A program made the translations under genes and the position numbers. This document shows, in pieces, positions 57,352 to 64,000 of a stretch of DNA of 64,000 nt (position 1 is its first letter; each line of letters begins with the position of its first letter). The stretch covers positions 434,001-498,000 of the forward strand of contig NZ_LTAZ01000004.1 in assembly GCF_001593955.1 (NCBI RefSeq). Direction: 5' to 3'. Below the pieces are notes generated by a model. It was not told where the DNA came from. It was given only the letters and a program-made list of their open reading frames with translations, and did not search any database. The DNA is from Halalkalicoccus paucihalophilus (GTDB lineage: Archaea; Halobacteriota; Halobacteria; Halobacteriales; Halalkalicoccaceae).

Positions 57352-58152
57352 CTACGGCTTTCGGGCCTCGATCGTCGCCGAGACGACGTATTCGCTCGGG
57401 TCGCGCTCGTCCGACCACTCCCGGATGAACTCCTCGCTGTCGTCCTTTGGCTCGATCTCGACGTCCTCGAAGCCCGCCGCCGCGAGCATCGCTTCGAGTT
57501 CCCGGATCGTCGCGGCCCCCGTGACGCAGGCCGAGACGCTCTCGGGGTCGGCCCGCAGGTCCTCGGGGATCTCGGCCGTGCGCACCACGTCCGAGACGGT
57601 CAGTCGCCCGCCCGACCGCAGGACGCGACGGGCCTCCTCGAACACCCGCGGCTTGTCCGCCGAGAGGTTGATCACGCAGTTCGAGATGATTACGTCGACG
57701 CTGTCGTCTGCGACCGGCAGGTGTTCGATCTCGCCGAGGCGGAAGCTCACGTTCTCGGCGTCGTTCTCCTCAGCGTTTTCCCGGGCCTTCTCGACCATCT
57801 CGGGGGTCATGTCGACGCCGATGACGCTCCCCTCGGGGCCGACCCGCTGGCCGGCCAGGAAGCAGTCGAACCCGCCGCCCGAACCCAGATCGAGGACGGT
57901 CTCGCCGGGCCGCAACGCCGCGATCGCCGTCGGGTTCCCACACCCCAGACCGAGGTTCGCGTCGCCCGCGACCGCCTCGATCTCCGCTGTGGAGTAGCCC
58001 AACTGTTCGCTTGTGGAGGCGGGCGAGTCACAACACGAGCCCCCCGAGTCCGGATCACAGCAGCCGTCACCGTCGCTCCCTGCAGTGGCGATCGCCGTGT
58101 ACCGTTCGCGGACGGCCACGCGCTGCTCGGCCGGGTCGAGTCCGTCGGTCAT
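57352..58152 (-). CDS. arsM: Arsenite methyltransferase
   Basis: A 266-residue SAM-dependent methyltransferase of the ArsM type: VLDLGSGGGFDCFLA (SAM motif), SNCVINLSADKPRVF (the conserved Cys of ArsM), VSACVTGAATIRELE (second conserved Cys). An N-terminal Cys-rich segment (GCCDPDSGGSCCDS, residues about 30-43) may bind arsenite before transfer. ArsM methylates As(III) to volatile or less toxic forms. Its ATG overlaps the end of arsR by 4 nt (ATGA), so the two are one operon under ArsR control. Confidence 0.92.
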   Translation of the reverse strand: MTDGLDPAEQRVAVRERYTAIATAGSDGDGCCDPDSGGSCCDSPASTSEQLGYSTAEIEAVAGDANLGLGCGNPTAIAALRPGETVLDLGSGGGFDCFLAGQRVGPEGSVIGVDMTPEMVEKARENAEENDAENVSFRLGEIEHLPVADDSVDVIISNCVINLSADKPRVFEEARRVLRSGGRLTVSDVVRTAEIPEDLRADPESVSACVTGAATIRELEAMLAAAGFEDVEIEPKDDSEEFIREWSDERDPSEYVVSATIEARKP

Positions 58153-58520
58153 CGTCGATCCTCCCGGACGGCATCGAGCGTCGCGAGCAGCGTCCGTGCG
58201 CGCTCGCTCGTGCGGTAGTACCGCCACCGACCGTCCTTTCGACGCTCGACGAGTCCAGCAGCGTAGAGCGCACTCAACGCCTGACTGATCGCGCTCTGGC
58301 TCACGGGAAGCGCGCCCTCGATCTCACAGGCACAGAGTTCTTCCTCCGAGTCCGCAAGCACCAGCAGGGCCTCGTAGCGCGTCTCGTTCGCGAGCGTCGA
58401 GAGCAGGCGCACGTCCGTCTCGACGGCTGTGGCGTCCGGCCGCCGTGCCGGGGTACAACAGGCCCCCTCCTCACCCGTCGTCGATCCCGCGTTCTCCTGA
58501 AGCCGGTTCGTCCCATTCAT
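58149..58520 (-). CDS. arsR: ArsR family arsenic-responsive repressor
   Basis: A 123-residue ArsR/SmtB winged helix: LLSTLANETRYEALLVLADSEEELCACEIEGALPVSQSAISQALSALYAAGLVERRKDGRWRYY in family order. The ELCACE motif holds the Cys pair that binds As(III) in classical ArsR, and a further Cys pair (GACCTP) lies near the N-terminus. It heads the arsR-arsM operon and is divergent from the acr3 remnant. The control region 58532-58555 holds the 8-bp repeat ctaatata twice. Confidence 0.93.
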   Translation of the reverse strand: MNGTNRLQENAGSTTGEEGACCTPARRPDATAVETDVRLLSTLANETRYEALLVLADSEEELCACEIEGALPVSQSAISQALSALYAAGLVERRKDGRWRYYRTSERARTLLATLDAVREDRR

Positions 58521-58531
58521 ATTATCGTATT

Positions 58532-58555
58532 CTAATATAATTGTCTGCTAATATA
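58532..58555. promoter_or_regulatory. Duplicated ctaatata element, arsR control region
   Basis: The 8-bp word ctaatata occurs at 58532-58539 and again at 58548-58555, one and a half helical turns apart. The distal copy sits 28-35 nt upstream of the arsR ATG on the minus strand (tatattag), the TATA position. The proximal copy lies between TATA and start, where a repressor would block transcription. Inference from spacing. Confidence 0.5.
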
Positions 58556-58566
58556 GCTGTTGTGGT

Positions 58567-58785
58567 CGGATAGCAGCGAGTACCGCCGTCGCGGTCTTCG
58601 GCGTGGGTTCGGGTGTCGCCTTCGCGACCGTCGTCGGCCCGCTCATCGAGGTGCCGGTGTTGCTCGCGCTCGTCCACGTCGCACTGTACTTCCAGCGGCG
58701 CTTCGACTGGGAGGGGCGTAAAGCCGACCGTCCCGCTCCGGCGTCGGGGCGTGGGGCGACCGGCGACACGCCCGACGACGACTGA
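58567..58785 (+). pseudogene. C-terminal remnant of an Acr3-type arsenite efflux permease
   Basis: The open frame reads [46 protein letters not shown] and a short polar tail. The block [18 protein letters not shown] matches the last membrane helix region of Acr3 arsenite/proton antiporters. Only about 45 of the expected 350-400 residues are left; upstream the frame meets a stop at 58549, inside the arsR promoter. A GTG at 58603 could start a 60-residue peptide but not a transporter. It must once have been an acr3 gene divergent from arsR. Confidence 0.8.
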
Positions 58786-58790
58786 ACCGC

Positions 58791-59216
58791 CTACTTCGAG
58801 AGCGTCGCGGCGAAGTCGTCGACTGGGATCACCGAGTAATCGACGGTGAGGACGTCCCCGGTCGCCCGGATCTTCCCGACGAACTGCGAGATGGCCTCCA
58901 GATCGCCCTCGAGGACGAACAGTTCCATACAGTAGTGATCGCCGACGTGACTGTGGAAGTTCGAAGCAACGAGCGACTCGTGTTCGTGGCGCAGGCGCAT
59001 CATGCGCTCCTCGACGCTCGTCGTCTCGTAGTCGAACAGCACGGTCACGACGCCCATCAGTTCGTGACCCTCGAGTTCGCGATCCTGAAACTCGCCCAGC
59101 AGGTTCCGCGAGGCCTCCCGAACGACCTCGCTGCGGCCGGTGTAGCCGTGGTCGTCCGCGAACTCGTCGATCCTGTTCAGCAGTTCTTCGGGCATCGAGA
59201 CGCTGACGACGGTCAT
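58791..59216 (-). CDS. nikR: NikR-type nickel-responsive regulator
   Basis: A 141-residue ribbon-helix-helix regulator. Residues about 1-42 form the RHH domain ([33 protein letters not shown] ordered as in CopG proteins). The C-terminal ACT-like domain has the nickel ligands: the His of RHEHES, the pair in [14 protein letters not shown] (His, His, Cys). It represses nickel uptake when Ni is high in bacteria; no nickel transporter is in the window. It lies 64 bp after the gcv operon on the same strand, with its own AT-rich spacer. Confidence 0.92.
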   Translation of the reverse strand: MTVVSVSMPEELLNRIDEFADDHGYTGRSEVVREASRNLLGEFQDRELEGHELMGVVTVLFDYETTSVEERMMRLRHEHESLVASNFHSHVGDHYCMELFVLEGDLEAISQFVGKIRATGDVLTVDYSVIPVDDFAATLSK

Positions 59217-59280
59217 GTATTAATCGAAGAGGGTGAAGATAGTAAGAGTTGCTACGATCCCCCTCGAAATTCGCTCGGAG

Positions 59281-60708
59281 TTATGAACCGTCGTCGAAGG
59301 ACTGCCACGAGAGCCGGAGGTTTCGGGCCGCCTCGGTCTGGTCGATCCGTTTTGCGGTGGTTCGTTCGGGGGCGGTTTCGATCGTCTCTCGCTCCTCGCT
59401 TGCGACGGCGTCGAACGCTTCGGCGAGCTGATCCAGTGAGCGGCGGTTCTCGATCTCGGTGGGCTCGGTCATCAGCGCCTCGCCCACGAGTTCGGGCCAT
59501 TTGGTGGTGGGGGGATGGACGCCGTAATCGAGCATCCGTTTGGCCACGTCGGCGGCGTCCTGCTCGCCCGCGCTCGCGACGAACTCGTGGTGGAACGGCC
59601 CGTAGGGGACCTCGTACTCGATCTGACTCGCGAGGTAGTTCGCGTTGAGAACGGCCTTCGCGCTCGCGTCGGCGAGCCCCTCGTCGCCCAGCCGGGCGAT
59701 GTAAGCGTAGGCTTTGATCAACACGAGCCAATTGCCCATGAAGCCGTGGACCTTCCCGATCGATCTCTCGGGTTCGAAGAGCTCGTAGCCGCCGTCTGAC
59801 GCTCTGACGTGGGGACTCGGCAGGAACTCCGCGAGCTCCTCGCTGACGCCGACCGGACCCGCACCCGGACCGCCCCCGCCGTGGGGCGTCGCGAACGTCT
59901 TGTGGACGTTGTAGTGCATCACGTCGAAGCCCATGTCGCCCGGACGCGCCCGTCCGAGCAGCGCGTTCAGGTTCGCCCCGTCGTAATACAGCAGCCCACC
60001 GACCTCGTGGACCATTTCCGCGATCTCCTCGATGTCGCGCTCGAACAGCCCCAGCGTGTTGGGATTCGTGAGCATGAGCGCCGCCGTCTCCTTGGAGAGG
60101 GCGGCTTCGAGGGCGTCGATATTCACCCGTCCATCGTCGCCCGAGGGCAGTTCGACCACGTCGTAGCCGCCCATCGCCGCGCTCGCAAAGTTCGTGCCGT
60201 GGGCGGCGTCGGGGATCACGACCTCGGTTCGCTCGTCGTCCCGGGATTCGTGATACGCCTTCGCGATCAGGATGCCGACGAACTCACCGGCCGCGCCGGC
60301 GGGCGGCTGGAGCGTCACCGCGTCCATTCCGCCGATCCGAGCGAGTTGGTTTTCGAGGCGCGCGAGCAGTTCGAGCGTGCCCTGAACGCTTTCGGGCGAG
60401 CGATCCGGGTGGACCCCCGCCGCGGGGTGGGCAGCGACGTCCTCGGTGAACTTCGGGTTGTACTTCATCGTACAGCTCCCCAGCGGATAGGGACCCGACT
60501 CGACCCCGTAGTTCATCTGGCTGAGTCGGGTGTAGTGGCGGGCCAGTTCGGGTTCGGAGAGTTCGGGAAGGGTCAACTCGTCGCGTTTCAGACCGTCGGG
60601 AAGCGGGACGTCGTCGGTATCGACGCTCGTCTCGTTTTTCTCGGCGAGATGCGGCTCGTAGCCCTCGTCGTCGGAATTCCAGCGTGCTTGCGTGTACTCG
60701 AGCGTCAT
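59281..60708 (-). CDS. gcvPB: Glycine dehydrogenase (decarboxylating) subunit 2
   Basis: A 475-residue P-protein half of the glycine cleavage system, PLP-dependent decarboxylase. The PLP lysine is in [18 protein letters not shown], with [12 protein letters not shown] and [12 protein letters not shown] also typical. The N-terminal [10 protein letters not shown] is a family mark. Its ATG overlaps the stop of gcvPA by 4 nt (ATGA), so the two halves are translated from one message. Confidence 0.95.
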   Translation of the reverse strand: MTLEYTQARWNSDDEGYEPHLAEKNETSVDTDDVPLPDGLKRDELTLPELSEPELARHYTRLSQMNYGVESGPYPLGSCTMKYNPKFTEDVAAHPAAGVHPDRSPESVQGTLELLARLENQLARIGGMDAVTLQPPAGAAGEFVGILIAKAYHESRDDERTEVVIPDAAHGTNFASAAMGGYDVVELPSGDDGRVNIDALEAALSKETAALMLTNPNTLGLFERDIEEIAEMVHEVGGLLYYDGANLNALLGRARPGDMGFDVMHYNVHKTFATPHGGGGPGAGPVGVSEELAEFLPSPHVRASDGGYELFEPERSIGKVHGFMGNWLVLIKAYAYIARLGDEGLADASAKAVLNANYLASQIEYEVPYGPFHHEFVASAGEQDAADVAKRMLDYGVHPPTTKWPELVGEALMTEPTEIENRRSLDQLAEAFDAVASEERETIETAPERTTAKRIDQTEAARNLRLSWQSFDDGS

Positions 60709-62042
60709 CGTGCTGCCTCCCTGAACGCGGTGACCAGCGCGTCCGTTTTCTCCCTGTTCGTCTCGGTCACACAGACCTGGATCAGATGCTCGTCGATCGC
60801 GTGGACCGCGAAGCCGTACTCCTCGAGCGTCTCTCGGACCGCCTGTGCGGGCTGGTCGGTCCGAACCACGAACTCCCGGAAGTGATGACGGTCGTGGACC
60901 GGAGCCTTCACCCCGACGATGTCGTCGAGCCGCCGAGCGAGATCGACGGGCGCTTCGAGGCATTCGCGAGCGAGCTCTACGAGCCCCGAGGGGCCGAGCG
61001 AGGCCGCGTGGATCGCGGTTCGCAGCGCCACCCACGCCTGATTGGTGCAGATGTTCGAGGTCGCGCGCTCCCGGCGGATGTGCTGTTCGCGCGTCTGGAG
61101 GGTGAGCGTGTAGGTCCGCTCGCCCGCAGCGTCGGTACTCGCGCCGACCAGCCGTCCGGGGACCTGCCGGACGAACTCCTCGCGGGTGGCGAAAAGGCCG
61201 AGACCCATCCCGTAGCTCGTTCCCAATCCGAGGGTCGCGGCGTCCCCGATTACCACGTCCGCACCGATCGTCGCGGGTTTTTCGAGCACCGAGAGCGCCA
61301 CCGGATCCGATCCCAGCACGAACAGCGCGTCGTGTGCATGGGCGAGGTCGGCGACCTCCTCTAACCTCTCTTCGATGGTACCCCGAACCGTCGGGCTCTC
61401 GGCGTAGACCATCACCGTCTCCTCGCCGGCGACCTCGGAAAGCGCCTCCACGTCGGCGTTCGCGTCGTCGTGTGGGTAGGTCTCGACGGTCAGTCCCGCG
61501 CCCTCCGTGTAGTTCTCGAGCACGGAGCGGCGTTCCTCTCGCATCAACTCGGGAACCAGCACCTGAGAACCGCTCGTCCCCCTCACCCTGTCGGCGAGCG
61601 CTGCCGCCTCGCCGAGCGCCGTCGCGGCGTCGTACATCGAGCAGTTGGCGATCTCCAGCCCCGTGAGTTCGACGAGCATCGACTGGTACTCGAAGAGGAC
61701 TTGGAGGAAGCCCTGCGTGATCTCGGGCTGGTACTGCGTGTAGCTCGTGAGGAACTCCGAGCGGTCCGCGAGGTGGTCCACGAGCGACGGGACGTAGTGG
61801 TCGTAGTGCCCGCGTCCGAGGAACTCCGTCAGGTCGTCGTTTCTCCCCAGCAGGGTGCGCATCTCCGCGCGGAGTTCGCGCTCCCCTGTCGAGTCGATCC
61901 CGAACTCGCCGTCGAAGCGCACGGATTCGGGAATGTCGAACAGTTCCTCGACGCTCTCGGCGCCGACCGCCTCGAGCATCGCGGTCGTCTCCTCGGTTGT
62001 GTGCGGTGCGAAGGGGCTCCCGTGGCTATTCCGTGCTGTCAT
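60705..62042 (-). CDS. gcvPA: Glycine dehydrogenase (decarboxylating) subunit 1
   Basis: A 445-residue partner subunit of the split P-protein: [30 protein letters not shown] at the start, [23 protein letters not shown], and [10 protein letters not shown] in the middle. It forms the alpha2beta2 decarboxylase with GcvPB. The gene is 79 bp downstream of gcvH. Length typical of archaeal and Gram-positive split P-proteins. Confidence 0.95.
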   Translation of the reverse strand: MTARNSHGSPFAPHTTEETTAMLEAVGAESVEELFDIPESVRFDGEFGIDSTGERELRAEMRTLLGRNDDLTEFLGRGHYDHYVPSLVDHLADRSEFLTSYTQYQPEITQGFLQVLFEYQSMLVELTGLEIANCSMYDAATALGEAAALADRVRGTSGSQVLVPELMREERRSVLENYTEGAGLTVETYPHDDANADVEALSEVAGEETVMVYAESPTVRGTIEERLEEVADLAHAHDALFVLGSDPVALSVLEKPATIGADVVIGDAATLGLGTSYGMGLGLFATREEFVRQVPGRLVGASTDAAGERTYTLTLQTREQHIRRERATSNICTNQAWVALRTAIHAASLGPSGLVELARECLEAPVDLARRLDDIVGVKAPVHDRHHFREFVVRTDQPAQAVRETLEEYGFAVHAIDEHLIQVCVTETNREKTDALVTAFREAAR

Positions 62043-62121
62043 AACTCCTGAAAAGCGTGGCGTCTGTCCGCCGGTTCATGGCGGCTCTTACGGGTACGAG
62101 TACATGAACGGCGGGGTTTCG

Positions 62122-62493
62122 CTACTCGATCTGATCCGCGTACTCGTCGGCCGAAAGCAGTCCGTCGAGGTCGCTGTCGATATCGAGTTCGAGCATCCAG
62201 CCCTCGCCGAAGGGGTCGTCGTTGACGAGTTCCGGCCGGTCGAACAGCGCCTCGTTGACCGCGGTCACGGTGCCGCTCGCGGGCGAATACAGGTCCGAGA
62301 CGGCCTTGATCGATTCGACGACGCCGAACTCGGTCTCCTGTTCGAGTTCCTCGCCCTCGTCGGGGAGTTCGACGAAGACCACGTCGCCGAGTTCGTCCTG
62401 TGCGAACTCGCTGATTCCTATCCTACCAGTATCGGGATCGATCCACTCGTGCGATTCGAGGTAGTACAGGTCGTCGGGTATCTCGAAGCTCAT
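62122..62493 (-). CDS. gcvH: Glycine cleavage system H protein
   Basis: A 123-residue lipoyl carrier protein: [14 protein letters not shown] at the start and the lipoylation site [18 protein letters not shown] with Lys near residue 62. It shuttles the aminomethyl group from P- to T-protein. The ATG abuts the gcvT stop (TAATG). Length normal. Confidence 0.95.
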   Translation of the reverse strand: MSFEIPDDLYYLESHEWIDPDTGRIGISEFAQDELGDVVFVELPDEGEELEQETEFGVVESIKAVSDLYSPASGTVTAVNEALFDRPELVNDDPFGEGWMLELDIDSDLDGLLSADEYADQIE

Positions 62494-63575
62494 TACCTAT
62501 CACCGAGGAAGCCGGGGGCTTCAATCCTTGCCCTTTTGTCCGACCCGCGGATCCGCACCGCGACCTCGCGCCCCTCTTCGGCGTATTCGGTGGGAACGTA
62601 GCCCAACCCGATGGGCTCGCCCAGCGTAGGACTCATCGTCCCGCTCGTGACCTCGCCGATCGCCTCCCCCTCGACCCGGATCTCGTAGCCGTGACGCGGG
62701 ATTCCCCGCTCTTCGAGGCGAACCCCGACGAACAGTTCGTCGGGTCCGTCCTCGTTCACGCGTGCGAGCGCGTCCCGGCCCACGAACTCGGTGTCGAGAT
62801 CGACGGTGAAGCCGATCCGGGCCTCGTAGGGATTTCTGGGGCTTTCCTCGGGGTGGAAGTCCTGTCCCGACAGGAGGAACCCGGCCTCGATCCGGAGGGT
62901 GTCCCGGGCGCCCAGCCCGCAGGGCTGGCAGTCGAACTCGTTCCAGACCTCTTCGGCAGAATCCCACGGAACGAGCGCTTCGTAGCCGTCCTCGCCCGTA
63001 TACCCCGTTCGAGCGAGCAGACAGTCCGCACCCGCGATCTCGGCCTCGGTGATCGAGAACCGCCCGAGACCCCGCAGGTCCTCGCCCGCCGCGTCGGCGA
63101 CGAAGTCCTCGGCGTCGGGCCCCTGGACCGCGAACATCGCCCAGTCCTCCGTACGGTTCTCCACCTCGCAGTTGAGGTCCCATTCCTCGCGGTGATCGAC
63201 CCAGCGCTCCTCCATCTGCCCGTCGTGGCCCGCGTTCGGGATGAACAGGAACTCCTCCTCTGCGAGCCGGTAGATCACAGTGTCGTCGAGGATGACACCC
63301 TCCTCGTTCGTGATCGTCGAGTACTGGGCCCGTCCTACCGAGAGAGACTCGACATCGTTGGTGGTCAGGCCCTGAAGCAGGGCAGCGGCGTCCGGTCCCG
63401 AAACGGAGATCTCGCCCATATGCGAGACGTCGAAGATCCCGGCCGACTCGCGGACGGCCTCGTGTTCCGCTCGAATGGAATCGAACTCGACGGGCATCGC
63501 CCACCCGCCGAAGGGGGTAAACGTCGCGCCCCGCTCCTCGTGAATGGCGTACAGCGGCGGTTTTCGATCCGACAT
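62493..63575 (-). CDS. gcvT: Aminomethyltransferase (T protein)
   Basis: A 360-residue GcvT that moves the methylene group from aminomethyl-lipoyl GcvH to tetrahydrofolate or, in archaea, another pterin. Marks are [44 protein letters not shown] and the C-terminal [18 protein letters not shown]. First gene of the operon gcvT-gcvH-gcvPA-gcvPB; its stop shares one base with the gcvH start (TAATG). Confidence 0.95.
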   Translation of the reverse strand: MSDRKPPLYAIHEERGATFTPFGGWAMPVEFDSIRAEHEAVRESAGIFDVSHMGEISVSGPDAAALLQGLTTNDVESLSVGRAQYSTITNEEGVILDDTVIYRLAEEEFLFIPNAGHDGQMEERWVDHREEWDLNCEVENRTEDWAMFAVQGPDAEDFVADAAGEDLRGLGRFSITEAEIAGADCLLARTGYTGEDGYEALVPWDSAEEVWNEFDCQPCGLGARDTLRIEAGFLLSGQDFHPEESPRNPYEARIGFTVDLDTEFVGRDALARVNEDGPDELFVGVRLEERGIPRHGYEIRVEGEAIGEVTSGTMSPTLGEPIGLGYVPTEYAEEGREVAVRIRGSDKRARIEAPGFLGDR

Positions 63576-63676
63576 ACCTCACACCTCACACGCGAGGGGC
63601 TAAGGGTTTCCCTTCGGCCCCGTCCCGCCGTCGGAACTTCGATACGGTTTTGGGTGGCCTCCACAGTGGAACACGC

Positions 63677-64000
63677 ATGATCGGGGGTTTCCGGAGGGTC
63701 GTGAGACGGCTCCGAAGCGGGCGCTCGGAGGGGCGGCGGGTCGGACTGCTCGTCGACGGACCGAACGTCCTCAGAGACGAGTTCGACGTCGATCTAGACG
63801 ACGTGCGGGCCGTCGGCGACGACGCCGGGACCCTCGTCGCGACGCGGCTCTACCTCGACGAACACGCCACGCCCGGGCTGATTCAGGCCGCCGAAGCCCG
63901 TGGCTACGAGGTGATCATCACCAGCGGCGATGTCGACGTGAAACTCGCGATCGACGCCACCGAACTGGTCTACACCGACGCGATCGACACCCTGATGGTC
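63677..64000 (+). CDS. NYN-domain protein (partial, 3' end beyond window)
   Basis: The ATG at 63677 opens a frame of 108 codons to the window edge. After a basic N-terminus (FRRVVRRLRSGR), VGLLVDGPNVLRDEFDVDL is the NYN/PIN-like nuclease start with its metal Asp in DGPN, followed by ARGYEVIITSGDVDVKLAIDATELVY with further acidic ligands (DVDVKLAID). NYN proteins are predicted RNA nucleases. The gene is divergent from the gcv operon with 101 bp between. Confidence 0.83.
   Translation, partial: MIGGFRRVVRRLRSGRSEGRRVGLLVDGPNVLRDEFDVDLDDVRAVGDDAGTLVATRLYLDEHATPGLIQAAEARGYEVIITSGDVDVKLAIDATELVYTDAIDTLMV

Noticed and set aside
1..64000. CRISPR arrays, rRNA genes, transposase genes
   Set aside because: No regularly spaced repeats, rRNA sequence or transposase motifs were found on reading through.

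Overview
This 64-kb window is chromosomal DNA of a haloarchaeon (class Halobacteria). The evidence is high GC with strong G/C bias at third codon positions, very acidic proteins, many start codons 25-30 nt downstream of a TATA-like box (leaderless mRNA), split archaeal GMP synthase, GatD, Bat-type HTH regulators, a SAMP1-type ubiquitin-like protein and many haloarchaea-only DUF families. The genus is not settled by the sequence.

Layout. 0-12 kb: a decayed membrane-protein gene, carA facing an Lrp/AsnC regulator across a 17-bp perfect palindrome, PHP and lipid-kinase genes, type I IDI, small metabolic genes, moaB with a His-rich leader, and the overlapping operon pyrG-guaAb-DUF7126. 12-18.3 kb: PspA, an HPP protein and four membrane paralogs in alternating orientation, the fourth frameshifted. 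18.4-30 kb: Tat lipoprotein, dgcN-dgcA (D-glutamate catabolism), PiT phosphate transporter, SLC13 permease, Vms1-like protein, small DUF genes, gatD-GNAT, and a SAMP1 whose diglycine is followed by four extra residues. 30.4-36 kb: potassium and cation block (two TrkA-C membrane proteins, KhtT-like regulator, KhtU-like antiporter, RCK potassium channel). 36-41.5 kb: two AI-2E-type transporters, udp, DUF63, Bat-like regulator and deoC. 41.6-47 kb: two adjacent transporters of unrelated families (APC and FNT), both fused to the same tandem UspA cassette, then the t6A methylthiotransferase. 47-52.4 kb: MscS, CDF, HIT, map, SOUL, tRNA-Val and two scar-like duplications. 52.5-58.8 kb: adeC, pduO, MFS, zinc-ribbon genes and a damaged arsenic cluster (phosphatase/ArsC-like, arsM, arsR, acr3 tail). 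58.8-63.6 kb: nikR and the glycine cleavage operon gcvT-gcvH-gcvPA-gcvPB. The window ends inside a NYN-domain gene.

Genes that work together: adeC, udp and deoC handle nucleobase and nucleoside breakdown; pyrG, guaAb and carA are glutamine-dependent nucleotide synthesis; the 30.6-36 kb block is potassium homeostasis. The most unusual features are the SAMP1 tail, the duplicated 3' ends of map and of tRNA-Val about 2.3 kb apart, a 26-residue cationic amphipathic ORF between them, the four-paralog nest, and the paired transporter-UspA fusions. No CRISPR array, rRNA or intact insertion sequence was seen.
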